A stretch of DNA of 64,000 nucleotides, taken from assembly GCA_016125225.1 (NCBI GenBank), contig WGME01000007.1:62001-126000 (forward strand). Reading direction: 5' to 3'. The notes beneath the pieces are model-generated. The model worked only from the letters and a program-made list of their open reading frames with translations, did not search any database and had not been told where the DNA came from. Positions 1-10,328 of the stretch are shown piece by piece. The position numbers and the translations under genes were made by a program. Source of the DNA: a bacterium (GTDB taxonomy: Bacteria > Planctomycetota > Planctomycetia > Planctomycetales > Planctomycetaceae). How positions within the stretch are numbered: the stretch's first letter is position 1; each line of letters begins with the position of its first letter.

Positions 1-97
1 CCATCGACCGGTGGCTTCTAACTCGGGTGGATTACCCCTCCTGCCGGATGCGGCGGCCATAGCACTGCTTAAAGTGCCGTCGCACAATACTTCGGAA

Positions 98-3000
98 CTA
101 CGGCTGCGGCTTGGCTGGTGGTCGCGTCTTCGAGAGATTCTTCGTGTACCGTTCCCAAGCCTGACGGTACTCCAGCGGGACCGGCGTGCGGCGACTGTTG
201 GTTTCTTCGACTTCGCGTGACGGCTGATCTGCTCCACTGCGACGTGCCCCCGTGCGATCGAGGCTCAGCGATTTGAGCATTTCTTCAAATTGTTCGCGAC
301 GTGCCTGTTCGACCGGAGTTTCCCCGGCCGACTGCGAGGCTTTGAGGGCGGCGTCCATCCGGCTGACGAAGCGTTCGAGTTGATCGGGAGTCCAACCGAG
401 TTCATCGAGCAGTTTTTGATCGACGTTGCCGCGCTCCAGTCCCTCTTTCAACCGTTGCAGGACGAGTTCAGCCGCCTGCTTCTTGTATTCCAGATTGGCA
501 GCCTCTCCCTGAGGACTGGCAGTGCCGGGACCATCTCCGGCGAGTTTGTTGCCTTGAGGTCCGGCACCATCGTCGTTCCCGGGACCTCTCATGTTGCCAG
601 CCTGGCCTCCGCCCGCTCCACCACCACCCACGGGTGAGGCACTGGATGGGTTACCACCGCCCTGTTGACCACCGCCCTGTTGACCACCGCCCTGTTGACC
701 ACCGCCCTGTTGACCACCGCCCTGTTGACCACCGCCCTGTTGACCACCGCCCTGTTGACCACCGCCCTGTTGACCACCGCCCTGTTGACCACCACCCTGT
801 TGACCACCACCCTGTTGCGCGCCCGGCTTCTGGTCAACTGACTTTGACGAATCCGGGGAAGTTCCGTCTGGCTTAGTCGAGTCTGACGATGTGCCGCCCT
901 GATCTGTGTTCTTTGGAGCGTTCTGACCACCGCCCCCTTTGGAGTTGCCGGACGATTGGCCCTTGGACGAGTCGTTGCCACTATTGGATGGTGAGGTGGA
1001 CGATGAATCCGTGGCTTTCTCTGGCGAGTTCGGTCCTTTCATTTCGTTGGAATTGGAGTCACCCGACGGGCTGTTCTTACCGGATTCACTCCCGTTGCTG
1101 GACGAATCGCCCGATGGAGAATTCGGCATCGGGGAATTCTTGCCGCTATTACCCTGCGAGCCTTTTCCGGACGCGGAGTTGCCGGTGGACTGTTGGCCCG
1201 AACCCGAGGTCGATTGTCCCCCTTGCGAGGCTTTGCCGTTTTGTCCATCGGACTTTGAAGACTGGCCGGTGGTTTGCTCGCCGGGGCGACCGGTCGATTC
1301 GCCGGGGCCGCGTTGTTGGCTGCCGGAACTCCCCTCTTGTGATTGAGCCGAGCCGCCGTTCTCTCCGGTTTGCGGTTGGTCGGAACGTTGCCCGTTTTTC
1401 CGACCGGGACCTTTCGGCGATTCATTCCCGGCATTCGGGGCACCGTCTCGCGACTCCTGGCCGCCGGGAGGGTTTTCAGTACTTTCAGCCGGGCGATCGG
1501 CTGACGGTTCGGAGGGCATATTATCGGTGGGTTTTCCGGGACGGGAAGCGTTTCCGGTTTGATTCGGCTTGGTCGCGCCGTCCGCTGTGGGTGCAGATTT
1601 GGAATCTCCGCTGGGACTATCCATGGGAGTTTCTGAGCCGGTCGATGGGGTACCGTCAGCAGTGGACTCGGTCCCTTTCGCCCCTTCGTTCCCCTTCATA
1701 GTGTCGTTCTTAGGAGCAGAGGTTCCCCCGTTCGTTTTTTCGGGGGCGGAAGAGGGGGAATCAGACGGAGTCATCGGCTCCGCCCCCTTCTTCGGCTGGT
1801 CCTGCTTCGACTGCTCGCCGGGCATGTCGCCTTTCGCTTCCGTGCCAGTCATGGACGGCTTGTCCGGCGACTTCCCGTCGGGCTTTGCCCCTGTCTGGTC
1901 CGCTGGGCGCTCTTCCCCCGGTTTGGTCATTGCCTCCCCCGATTGATCCTGAGGTTTGCCAGGATCTGGGGATGAACCCGCGGCGTCGTTCGCCTCTGGT
2001 TGAGACGTCGTTGCCGTCGGATTCGATGATGATTCTTCTTTGGGTGTTGATCCGGTGTTCTTCGAATCGGGTTGAGTTAGCTGGTTTCGAGGTTCAGACG
2101 CCGAGCCCGGCTGACCGTTGGGGGATTCGTTTGACGGCGAATTCATGCCCGTTTTGTTTTGGGGACCTGGGGAACCTTCGCCGGTTTTCGAAGTTTTGTC
2201 ACCGGCTTGGCCCTTCTTTCCAGATTGTGATTCGGCCGAAGCACCGTTCTTTGTCTGATCGGGATTCGCATCACCCTCTTTGCCCGATTCACCGTCCGAC
2301 TTCTGCTGATCCTGCTTGAATTGCTGAAGCAAACGCTCCAAGACCTGCTGGTCGTCATCTCCATCCGGACTGATCTCTTTTTCCTTGGGCGAATCGCTGT
2401 TGTTCTGACCTCCCGCCTGGTCGGAATTCATGCCTTCGCCGGCAGTCTCGTCATTCTTTTGCGATGACGGACCCGCACCAGTCTGGGAGTTGCCATCGTT
2501 GGCATCCATGGGCTGAGGCTGTTCGCCGGGCGGCATCTCCGGGGGCATCGCACCCTCGGGACGTTCCTCCGGAGCGTTTTCTGCGCCGCCTTCCGCAGAG
2601 TTCTCCGGCGACATTGGGGGCTTGTCCGCGTTCTGATCAAGCTGCGCGAGTTGGTCCTGCTGTCGAGTCTTCTCTTCCGCGAGTTGATCACGTACCTGTT
2701 GCTCGGTGATGGGTTCGACAATCCGGATTTTCAACGACGGCGTCTGCTTGCGGTTCCGCCGGGGCTGGCGATTGTCTTGAGCGGCGAGCCAGAATGTAAT
2801 TTCATCGCCCGCTTTCAGGCCGAGGGGTTTGAGTGCCAGATCGTGCTGCAGCCGCACGGCTTTTTGCTGACCTTGCGAGAGCGTATCTCGAGCAATGGTT
2901 TTGCCCGTCTGTTGCACTTCCAGGGTGATGGGCCCCAGTTCGAAATCAGGGTCGCTAGCTTCCAGCAGTAATGGGACGACCGCGTTCGCCGGGAGTTCGA

Positions 3001-4303
3001 GATCACGTTCCGGGGCCAACAGCACAATTTCCGGCGGTTGGTCGCGGCGGATCGAGATTTCATAGACCAGCGGCTGCGGATCTTTACGACCGTCAGCGGT
3101 CTGACATTGCACACGGTAATGGTGGGCAAATGTCCCATCCGAACGGAATTCCAAGGGCCATGTCGCGACGATGGTGGTCTTGTTGCGAACCTCCGCGGCG
3201 ACTTCTTCGCCCGTCGGCTGGCCTTGAGGTTCATCAAGAAACTCAATGATGGCCGACTTCACCGGCATGTTCGTGGTCGCCGTGACGGTGACCGTGGAAC
3301 CTTCCCAACCGATGATGTTTCCACCGGTCATGGTTTCAGCAATCAGACGCGTATATTCCGGCGGGGTGACTTCGATCTGGTCGACACGAGCTGAAGGCGG
3401 CACATCGACACCGATCTGGTAGTCGCGACTCACGGCATCACCGGCGACGATATGGAACGTCAAATCTTGCCGAAGTCCCCGTCCACTTTCTCCCACCAGC
3501 AGGGTCCGAAAGCGGGTGCCCGCAGCCCCGTCAGGTTGCATCGTGATGGCTTCATTGCGGAATTTGCGGTCGGCGGTCGTGAAGAGAAGTTTCACGTTCT
3601 CGGGAATCACCCCGGCCAGGTCGACCGTGATTTCCGGCGTCGCCCCGGCGAGCACACGCGTGTCGCCCCCTTTCACCTCAACGATTTCCGTGCGGGTTGG
3701 TGCCGCGACATCGGTAAAGGGAATCACCCGTGCCAGCGAGGGCGTGATCTGTTTCGGCGAGAACAGGGCATACAGGCAGAACAGAATCACGACAGCGAGC
3801 AGGGCATAACCCGACCGCATCAAGGGACGATGGTCAATGGCCTGGGCCACGTCGATCTTGGAGAGCTGCACGGCCGCGCGTCGTTCAATCGCCCGCAAGA
3901 CCGCCGGATCGACGGTGCGACCCGCGTTCTGCAAATCGACCCAGTTGAGCAAATTGCTGCGGAGTTCCGGTTCCGATCGTTCGACTTCCTTGGCGGCAAA
4001 CAAGCCGGTGACGGAACGCAGCAACGGGATCCCCAGGCGAATGGTGATCCAGCTTCCCAGCACCGTCAGCCAGAGAACCAGGCCCACCCAGCGCAAGGAA
4101 TGAGGCAGTCCCTGCGCAAAGAACCATTGGTCCGCCACGATAAAGACCAGCAGATAGCTCACGGCGATCACGACCGCGATGGTGCCCGCGGTCAGCACAT
4201 CGGTGGTGCGAATCTGTTGACGAGCCTTCCGCAACTGGAAGTCGACATATTCCTGAAAGTCGACATAGTTGGCTGGTTTCGCCGTCTCAGAAGGACTTGG
4301 CAT
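98..4303 (-). CDS. DUF4175-type giant membrane protein with Gln/Gly/Ser-rich low-complexity region
   Basis: Large protein of about 1400 residues. The N-terminal part carries three hydrophobic membrane segments (about residues 35-61, 70-95 and 160-180), followed by several hundred residues that look extracytoplasmic and beta-rich, ending near an alpha-helical DQLAEEKTRQQDQ segment. From about residue 540 to 1270 the chain is a disordered Ser/Gly/Gln/Asn/Pro/Lys-rich region containing a QQGGG pentapeptide array, and the last ~110 residues are again ordered (LGWTPDQLERFV). This layout resembles planctomycete DUF4175 proteins; no enzymatic motif is visible. I chose ATG 4303 (MPSPSETAKP), preceded by GGAG, over the upstream ATG 4378, whose extra 25 residues look non-conserved. 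It diverges from two vWA membrane proteins, a context typical of MoxR/BatA-like modules; function is unknown. Confidence 0.75.
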   Translation of the reverse strand: MPSPSETAKPANYVDFQEYVDFQLRKARQQIRTTDVLTAGTIAVVIAVSYLLVFIVADQWFFAQGLPHSLRWVGLVLWLTVLGSWITIRLGIPLLRSVTGLFAAKEVERSEPELRSNLLNWVDLQNAGRTVDPAVLRAIERRAAVQLSKIDVAQAIDHRPLMRSGYALLAVVILFCLYALFSPKQITPSLARVIPFTDVAAPTRTEIVEVKGGDTRVLAGATPEITVDLAGVIPENVKLLFTTADRKFRNEAITMQPDGAAGTRFRTLLVGESGRGLRQDLTFHIVAGDAVSRDYQIGVDVPPSARVDQIEVTPPEYTRLIAETMTGGNIIGWEGSTVTVTATTNMPVKSAIIEFLDEPQGQPTGEEVAAEVRNKTTIVATWPLEFRSDGTFAHHYRVQCQTADGRKDPQPLVYEISIRRDQPPEIVLLAPERDLELPANAVVPLLLEASDPDFELGPITLEVQQTGKTIARDTLSQGQQKAVRLQHDLALKPLGLKAGDEITFWLAAQDNRQPRRNRKQTPSLKIRIVEPITEQQVRDQLAEEKTRQQDQLAQLDQNADKPPMSPENSAEGGAENAPEERPEGAMPPEMPPGEQPQPMDANDGNSQTGAGPSSQKNDETAGEGMNSDQAGGQNNSDSPKEKEISPDGDDDQQVLERLLQQFKQDQQKSDGESGKEGDANPDQTKNGASAESQSGKKGQAGDKTSKTGEGSPGPQNKTGMNSPSNESPNGQPGSASEPRNQLTQPDSKNTGSTPKEESSSNPTATTSQPEANDAAGSSPDPGKPQDQSGEAMTKPGEERPADQTGAKPDGKSPDKPSMTGTEAKGDMPGEQSKQDQPKKGAEPMTPSDSPSSAPEKTNGGTSAPKNDTMKGNEGAKGTESTADGTPSTGSETPMDSPSGDSKSAPTADGATKPNQTGNASRPGKPTDNMPSEPSADRPAESTENPPGGQESRDGAPNAGNESPKGPGRKNGQRSDQPQTGENGGSAQSQEGSSGSQQRGPGESTGRPGEQTTGQSSKSDGQNGKASQGGQSTSGSGQQSTGNSASGKGSQGNSGKNSPMPNSPSGDSSSNGSESGKNSPSGDSNSNEMKGPNSPEKATDSSSTSPSNSGNDSSKGQSSGNSKGGGGQNAPKNTDQGGTSSDSTKPDGTSPDSSKSVDQKPGAQQGGGQQGGGQQGGGQQGGGQQGGGQQGGGQQGGGQQGGGQQGGGQQGGGQQGGGNPSSASPVGGGGAGGGQAGNMRGPGNDDGAGPQGNKLAGDGPGTASPQGEAANLEYKKQAAELVLQRLKEGLERGNVDQKLLDELGWTPDQLERFVSRMDAALKASQSAGETPVEQARREQFEEMLKSLSLDRTGARRSGADQPSREVEETNSRRTPVPLEYRQAWERYTKNLSKTRPPAKPQP
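661..817 (-). repeat. 15-bp coding minisatellite (GGQQG array)
   Basis: Ten complete 15-bp units (plus-strand unit CCTGTTGACCACCGC) plus a partial eleventh. The first eight are identical and the last two differ by one base (ACCAC for ACCGC). The unit is a multiple of three, so it encodes a perfect QQGGG pentapeptide array in the DUF4175 protein and length changes stay in frame. The near identity at DNA level indicates recent expansion. Confidence 0.95.
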
Positions 4304-4486
4304 CTCCGATCCTCTCATCGATCGACCGGCACAGTTACCTGATCCGCAAAGTTTCGCCCCGTTTGATTCTACAACCATCGACGCAAGCGGGGGAGTCGAT
4401 GTTCCCGAAAGTTGCTCTCAAAGTCGATTTTCCGATTCGAACAGGGGTGACACGCTCCAGATGGACACACGGCCGGTTTCGGGTTC

Positions 4487-7006
4487 ATGGCAGCAGAAAC
4501 CAACAGTCAGACTGCTCGCAACTTCCCGCTTACGATAGAATCCACAGAGACGTGCCCTGTCCCACGGAAGCCTCGGGTCGTGATTTCCATTCTGCATCCC
4601 CTTTTGCTGATTGGTCTGGTTTTAGCGGCGATTCCCGTCGCGTTGCATCTTTTGTTGCGTGCGCGGCCAAAAAAGCTGATGTTTCCCGCCTTGCGGTTGC
4701 TGCAACAGCGTCGCATGCAGAATCAACGCCGCATGCGACTCCGGCACATCTGGCTGTTGTTATTGCGGATGGGAGTGATCGCGGTTCTGGTGATTGCTCT
4801 CGCCCGGCCGACGCTGCCGCCTGCCAATTACACGCCCACCTTCGGCGAAATCTTCGGACTGGCCACCATCATCAGTCTGGCATTGGCTGCGTATTTCGCC
4901 TGTATGACCTATTGGCAACGCCAGCGTCTGGCCGCCGTCACCTTGTCCAATCGCCGCACCTATCTGCGTGGTGGGCTGGGATGTGCGGCGCTCTTGCTGG
5001 CGGCTTTGCTGGTGGCCTGGCCTTATCAACGGCGTGTGGCCGCCGAAATTACTTCGCCTGCTCCTGCCGCCTTCGAGAACGTGCCCGTGGCCGCCGTCTT
5101 TCTGATCGATACCAGTCTCAGCATGAATTACCAGTTCGAAGGCCAGACCCGGTTGGATGCCGCGCGGACCATGGCCCTCGAACAACTGGAGCGGCTACCC
5201 TCGGGCAGTCAGGCCACGGTGCTGGATCTCGCGGGAGAGTTTCCCACCGTTCTTTCTCCTGATCTCGCGGCCGTGCAGAATCGGTTGACGTCTTTGTCAG
5301 CTCAACCGGTCGTGCAAGCCGTCAACGATCGCCTGCGAACCGCCATCCGTTTTCAAAGGGATGAGCGCCGCCGTTTGTTGGGCGGGCAGGCGAATGTGAC
5401 CGAAGACTTGCGGCAAGACAAATTCGTGCGGGAGATCTATCTCTTCACCGATCTGGCTCAGTCCGCCTGGCGTGCCGATGACACAAACACCCTGGCTGCG
5501 GAAATTGCTGCCGAGCCGTGGCTGGGAGTCTATCTGATCGACGTGGGGATCGAGCAACCGGTTGATGTCGGAGTCGTCGACCCCCGACTCTCGCGGGCCG
5601 CCGTGGGAGCAGGGGGGCAAGTGTTGCTGGAAGCGACCGTCCGTACCGCCGCGACGACCCCGAGCGATGTGGTTGTGGAGTTATGGCATGCGAGCGATGG
5701 CGGCAGCCTGGCCAAACGTGATCAGCAAACGGTCGCCACATCGCGCGAACAAGCCGGGCAGGTTCGCTTCCTGATCGATCAACTCGCCGGTTCCGTCGTC
5801 CAAGGGGAACTGCGATTGGTGACGACCGATCCATTGCCGATGGATGATGCCGCATACTTCACCGTCAAGGTCTTGCCGCCGTTGAAAGTTCTGGTGGTGA
5901 GTGAAACGCGAGCCATGACCGGGTTCTGGGCGGAAGCCCTGAATGCCTTGAATACGGTCGGCGGAAGTTATCAGGTCACCATTAAAACCACGGCTCAACT
6001 TCTCGATCTCGACTTGCAGGACTTTGACCTCGTCTGTGCCATCAATCTGGCGTGCCCGCCGGCGGAAGTCTGGCGCAAGCTGAAAACCTTCACGAACGAT
6101 GGGGGCGGCTTGCTTGTCTGTGTCGGGGCCAATTCGGCTCTGTCCGGTGGCTCGATCGATCCCGTCGCCTATGCCACTCCGGAAGCCCTCGAATTGTTAC
6201 CGGGCCGCATTAAGGCTTCGCTGCAGTTTCGCCCGGCTCAGCACCTCAATCTCCGAGATCCCAAATCTCCCTGGGCAACCAGTCTGGAAAATCTCGGTGC
6301 GCTCGCCAGCTTGACCGATGTCGACTTCCGCCGCTATTGGTCTGTCGAAGTCTTACCGGAAGGGGTGACGCTGGCGCGTTGGACCGATGAGGCACAACAG
6401 CCGGCCTTCTTAACGCGAGAGATCGGTCGCGGTCGTTGCGCCCTTTTCACCTCGTCGGTTGATTCCACGGCTTGGTCCGATTGGCCGGGAGATTGGACCA
6501 TCGTCGTCGTTGCCGATCATTGGTTGCAATACCTGTCTCGGGCGGGCAGCAGTCAGCAGAATTTCCAGGTGGGCGATGCCGTCACGCTCATGATTGATCG
6601 CAGCATTCAGGAAGATCAGGGCCTGTTGCGATTGCCCGATCTGACGCAGCGCAGCATCGCCCGGAATGCCGAGACTTCGGAAGTGACGGCGCTCGATCTG
6701 GTGAAGCCGGGCAACTATCAGGTGGTATCGTCGAATCCCTCTGCGAACACGTGGACGGGCTTCAGCTTGAATCTGCCCAGTGCGGAAAGTGATTTGATTC
6801 GCCTCGATGAAGCTGCGTTGGATGGGTATCTGGGACAGGGCAAATATCATCAGGCCCGTGATCCGGAATCGTTATCACGTTCGGTCTCTGCGGGGCGATT
6901 GGGGCAGGAAATGGCAGGCCTGTTTTTGTCGCTGCTGGTGGTCGTGTTTGTGGTGGAGCAGGCGACAGCGACGTGGTTCTACAAGCAAGATGACGCGGTG
7001 GCTTAG
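4487..7006 (+). CDS. BatA-like membrane protein with von Willebrand factor A domain
   Basis: 839 residues. The N-terminus (LHPLLLIGLVLAAIPVALHLLL, then an Arg-rich loop and a second helix ending in ALARPTLPP) matches the aerotolerance-regulator/BatA N-terminal domain. Two more helices follow, then a vWA domain whose MIDAS motif DTSLS lies near residue 208. A glutamine-amidotransferase-like beta/alpha region occupies the middle, and a C-terminal helix (LFLSLLVVVFVVEQ) anchors the end. The ATG at 4487 has no good Shine-Dalgarno; an in-frame GTG at 4580 (VISILHPLLL) would start where BatA-type proteins usually do and is a serious alternative. It lies 24 bp before the next vWA gene, probably in one operon. 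The partner is expected to be a MoxR ATPase, which is not in this window. Confidence 0.8.
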   Translation: MAAETNSQTARNFPLTIESTETCPVPRKPRVVISILHPLLLIGLVLAAIPVALHLLLRARPKKLMFPALRLLQQRRMQNQRRMRLRHIWLLLLRMGVIAVLVIALARPTLPPANYTPTFGEIFGLATIISLALAAYFACMTYWQRQRLAAVTLSNRRTYLRGGLGCAALLLAALLVAWPYQRRVAAEITSPAPAAFENVPVAAVFLIDTSLSMNYQFEGQTRLDAARTMALEQLERLPSGSQATVLDLAGEFPTVLSPDLAAVQNRLTSLSAQPVVQAVNDRLRTAIRFQRDERRRLLGGQANVTEDLRQDKFVREIYLFTDLAQSAWRADDTNTLAAEIAAEPWLGVYLIDVGIEQPVDVGVVDPRLSRAAVGAGGQVLLEATVRTAATTPSDVVVELWHASDGGSLAKRDQQTVATSREQAGQVRFLIDQLAGSVVQGELRLVTTDPLPMDDAAYFTVKVLPPLKVLVVSETRAMTGFWAEALNALNTVGGSYQVTIKTTAQLLDLDLQDFDLVCAINLACPPAEVWRKLKTFTNDGGGLLVCVGANSALSGGSIDPVAYATPEALELLPGRIKASLQFRPAQHLNLRDPKSPWATSLENLGALASLTDVDFRRYWSVEVLPEGVTLARWTDEAQQPAFLTREIGRGRCALFTSSVDSTAWSDWPGDWTIVVVADHWLQYLSRAGSSQQNFQVGDAVTLMIDRSIQEDQGLLRLPDLTQRSIARNAETSEVTALDLVKPGNYQVVSSNPSANTWTGFSLNLPSAESDLIRLDEAALDGYLGQGKYHQARDPESLSRSVSAGRLGQEMAGLFLSLLVVVFVVEQATATWFYKQDDAVA

Positions 7007-7030
7007 CTCTCGGATTTGGAACGGCTTTTC

Positions 7031-9289
7031 ATGGAAGTGACACTCGAACCCATCTGGTCCTGGCCGGCGGTGATGCTCACCGCTGTGGGGCTGGTGGCGT
7101 TCGTGGTCTGGACCTACCGGATTCAAGCGGCGACATTGTCTCCGTCGCGTCGCCGTTTGCTGCTGTCACTGAAACTCGCCGCCGTTGCCATCTTAGTGTT
7201 TGCCTTATTCCGTCCGGCGATCCAGTACTCGGAAACCGATAAAAACACCGTGCAGCTACTGGTGGGCCTCGATGTCAGCCGGAGTATGAATACCGCCGAT
7301 GCGCCGGGGAATTTGTCACGATTGCAGGCAGCAACGCAAGATCTGGCACAACAATCGGAACTCTGGAAGACCTTGGGAGAGAAGGTCACGGTCCGTCAAT
7401 TCGAATTTGATCGCGACCTGCGCCCCAAACGGCCGGAGATCACCTCGGGAGATGGCGATCAAACGGCCATCGGAAACACGCTAGAATCGTTCCTGCGTGA
7501 AGCCCGTCAGGAACGAACGCTCGGAATTCTGCTGCTGACCGATGGGGCACAGCGTGCCGTGCCTCCTTATGACATTGATCCGCTTCAGGCCGCTCGTCAA
7601 TTGGCCGCCGAACAAGCGCCCGTCTATCCCGTGGGATATGGAGCCACCGCGCTCAACAGCACGACTGCCGATCTCGGGCTGGCCGATCTGCTCATCGATC
7701 CGGTGGTCTTTGAGAAGAAACTTGTACCATTAAAGGTTCAACTGCGCGCATCGGGGGCAGCCAACAAAACTGCCAAAGTGCGAGTGTATGTTGAAGATCG
7801 TGGTTCGCAAACCATTGGACAGTCAGGAGAATTGCAACCAGCAGTCACCGTGCAAGGTGCGAAAGTCTCCGAAGAGTTGAAACTGACCGCGAACGACGAA
7901 GTCCAAACCTTCGACTTATCGTTCGTGCCACAGCGGGCTGGTGAAATCAAAGTCGCGGTCGAAGTGACGCCTTTGGATGGCGAAATCCTCACGCGGAACA
8001 ATCGCATCGAAACGATTATCACCGTCCGCCAAGGCGGTCTGCGGGTCGCGTATTTCGATGTGATCGGGCTCGAACAGCGCGGGCTGCGCATGGTGAATGG
8101 GTCCGACAAAATCCAGCTCGACTTCTACGATGTCCGTAGCGGACGGTATCTGAAACAAACCCGTATTGATCCCGCGATTTTCGATAAGGGGGCCTACGAT
8201 GTTTACATCATTGGCGATGTGTCCTCGACGGTCTTTGGACCCGTGCTCCTGGCGAAACTGACTGAACGTGTCGCTGACGGCGCGGGCCTGCTGATGATAG
8301 GTGGGTTGCTCAATTGGAATGCCCAGGCACCGGGAGCCGCGTCGCTGGCTGATTATCTGCCGGTGACATTTCCACCATCCGCAGCGGGAGGAATTGATCG
8401 CTCGCGGTTGTTGACGGGGCCTCAACCGATGCGACCGACCGAGACGGGTCTCAAGCGTTATGTCATGCAACTTGCCGCGACGGATAAGAACCGTGCGAAA
8501 TGGGAAGCACTGGCTCCACTTTACGGGGCCACCAAACTGACACCCAAGCCGGGGCTGGTCGAGATCTGGGCGCAGACGCAGGATGGCTCACCATTACTGT
8601 GTGCGGCAGAAGTGGGGCGTTCGCGAGTGGCGGTCTTTGGGGGCTATACCACCTACCTGTGGGTGCAGCATGGGCAAGCGGCCGATCATCAACGCTTCTG
8701 GCGACAGATGATTTTATGGCTGGCTCGGAAAGAGGCCGATACGAATCAGGCGATCTGGGCCAAAGTGGAACCCCGAAACTTCCTGCCGGGAGGGACGGTT
8801 CCCATTGAGTTCGGAGCGCGTGAAGATAACGGCCAACCGATTACCGATGCCGCATTCACCGTGGAAGTCACGCAGCCGGATGGGACGAAGCGGACGGCCG
8901 CGGTGCAGAAGTCGGGTGAGCAGATGTTCGCCGCTTTTCCGGAAACGATGCAGGCCGGCGACTATTGGGTGAAAGTCTCGGCTAGTCGGAATGGCAATTT
9001 GATCGGCCTGGATGCCTATACCCGCTTCATTGTCGATCCCCGTGATCTCGAACTCGATCAGCCGAATGCCGACTATGAAACACTGCAGAAGATAGCCGAA
9101 CTCACCGGCGGTCAACTCTTGCGTTCGGAAGACCTGGCGGGGTGGCTTGGCCGACTCAGTGAACTCAAGCTGGAAGATCTCACGCGAGTTACGATTCTGC
9201 CGTTATGGGATAATGTCTGGCTGATGCTGCTCTTCGTCGTGGTTATGACAACGGAATGGGCCTGCCGGAAACGCTGGGGACTCGCCTGA
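7031..9289 (+). CDS. vWA-domain membrane protein, second of pair
   Basis: About 752 residues. Two N-terminal membrane helices (WSWPAVMLTAVGLVAFVVW; LLLSLKLAAVAILVFALF) precede a vWA-like domain with the MIDAS-like sequence DVSRSMN, a central glutamine-amidotransferase-like region, a C-terminal Ig-like part and a final membrane helix (NVWLMLLFVVVMTTEWA). ATG 7031 is chosen over an in-frame TTG at 7016. It follows the BatA-like gene closely and shares its architecture, so the two probably act in one membrane complex. Its stop codon at 9287-9289 abuts the stop of the convergent nitrilase gene with no intervening base. Confidence 0.8.
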   Translation: MEVTLEPIWSWPAVMLTAVGLVAFVVWTYRIQAATLSPSRRRLLLSLKLAAVAILVFALFRPAIQYSETDKNTVQLLVGLDVSRSMNTADAPGNLSRLQAATQDLAQQSELWKTLGEKVTVRQFEFDRDLRPKRPEITSGDGDQTAIGNTLESFLREARQERTLGILLLTDGAQRAVPPYDIDPLQAARQLAAEQAPVYPVGYGATALNSTTADLGLADLLIDPVVFEKKLVPLKVQLRASGAANKTAKVRVYVEDRGSQTIGQSGELQPAVTVQGAKVSEELKLTANDEVQTFDLSFVPQRAGEIKVAVEVTPLDGEILTRNNRIETIITVRQGGLRVAYFDVIGLEQRGLRMVNGSDKIQLDFYDVRSGRYLKQTRIDPAIFDKGAYDVYIIGDVSSTVFGPVLLAKLTERVADGAGLLMIGGLLNWNAQAPGAASLADYLPVTFPPSAAGGIDRSRLLTGPQPMRPTETGLKRYVMQLAATDKNRAKWEALAPLYGATKLTPKPGLVEIWAQTQDGSPLLCAAEVGRSRVAVFGGYTTYLWVQHGQAADHQRFWRQMILWLARKEADTNQAIWAKVEPRNFLPGGTVPIEFGAREDNGQPITDAAFTVEVTQPDGTKRTAAVQKSGEQMFAAFPETMQAGDYWVKVSASRNGNLIGLDAYTRFIVDPRDLELDQPNADYETLQKIAELTGGQLLRSEDLAGWLGRLSELKLEDLTRVTILPLWDNVWLMLLFVVVMTTEWACRKRWGLA

Positions 9290-10138
9290 TTACTGGCGTC
9301 CGCGGCGAACATGCTTATGGGGTTCGATCAGCTTCCCATACATCTCGGGTCGCCGGTCGGCGATGCGATTGACCTCGTTGGCGCCAGCCACTCGCACCAG
9401 TTGTTTATTGCGCGCGAGCGCCGGGTCGATCTCCGCATAGAGAATCTCTTCGCGAGTATGATTGGCTTGTGCCAAGGTCCGACCGAGGGGATCGCAGATC
9501 CGGCTTTGGCCGATGAACGAGCAACCCCGTTCCGTTCCCACACGATTGACTGCCGCGTAATAGATCGTGTTTTCCAAAGCGCGAGTGTTGATGGCGTATT
9601 CAGCAGCCCCTTCCGCACCGGGCGGCCAGTTGGTGGGGAGTGCGATGAGGTCAGCTCCCATCAGAGCCAGACAACGTGACGCTTCCGGGAATCCAGCGTC
9701 ATAGCAAATGTTAAGACCGACCTGCACATCGCCAGCCGTTTCCACGGCAAAAGGGCGGTCGCCATAGTCGACATAACGATCAACGCCCAGCCATGGCAGA
9801 TGCACCTTGCGATAGGTATCGATCACACCGCTCGGGCCTACCATGACGGCGGCATTAAACAGCCGTGACCCGTCTTGTTCCAGCAGCCCGAAAATCACCA
9901 GACAATTGAGTTCTCGGCACAGCGACTGAATCGCTTCTGTGGCCGGTCCGGGAACGGTCTGAGAATAAGGCCAAGCCTCATCACGGCTTTCGAAGCCATA
10001 TCCCGTCAGTGCACATTCGGGAAAGATAACCAGCCGGGCACCTTGGCGAACAGCGGTGGTGGTTCGTTCGATGATCTTCGCCAGATTCCCTGGCACATCA
10101 GCTAAGGTGATATCCATCTGCACGCCGGCGATCCGCAT
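9290..10138 (-). CDS. carbon-nitrogen hydrolase (nitrilase superfamily)
   Basis: 282 residues, the usual length for a single-domain amidase. It begins with the family start (MRIAGVQMDI) and contains the full catalytic triad: Glu in FPECALTGYG, Lys in YRKVHLPWLG and Cys in NICYDAGFPE. Members hydrolyse C-N bonds of nitriles, amides or carbamoyl compounds; the substrate cannot be read from the sequence. The gene is followed head-on by the vWA gene with directly adjoining stop codons, so no terminator separates them. A 7-bp hairpin (10167-10185) sits in its upstream region. Confidence 0.88.
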   Translation of the reverse strand: MRIAGVQMDITLADVPGNLAKIIERTTTAVRQGARLVIFPECALTGYGFESRDEAWPYSQTVPGPATEAIQSLCRELNCLVIFGLLEQDGSRLFNAAVMVGPSGVIDTYRKVHLPWLGVDRYVDYGDRPFAVETAGDVQVGLNICYDAGFPEASRCLALMGADLIALPTNWPPGAEGAAEYAINTRALENTIYYAAVNRVGTERGCSFIGQSRICDPLGRTLAQANHTREEILYAEIDPALARNKQLVRVAGANEVNRIADRRPEMYGKLIEPHKHVRRGRQ

Positions 10139-10328
10139 CGGTAACTTCCTCTTGGGTTCGTGGCGTCTGAATCATCGCGATTCAGAAAGAAATCAAAGCC
10201 CTCCGTGGCGATCGATCTTCGTGGATCGGTGAGCTCCTTCTCGTGTTTTGAGTTTTTAGTGATCGCTGTCCGTGGCTGATGTCATCGCTGAGAAATGTCT
10301 GCTGATGATTGGCCGGGCGATGATGGCA

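Noticed and set aside
661-817. CRISPR-like appearance of regular repeats
   Set aside because: Units are directly adjacent without spacers and encode an in-frame peptide array.
589-1443. Several long open frames over the low-complexity DUF4175 region
   Set aside because: The 15-bp repeat and Ser/Gly codon composition keep all frames open; their translations are simple VVNRA- or DHRPV-type repeats.
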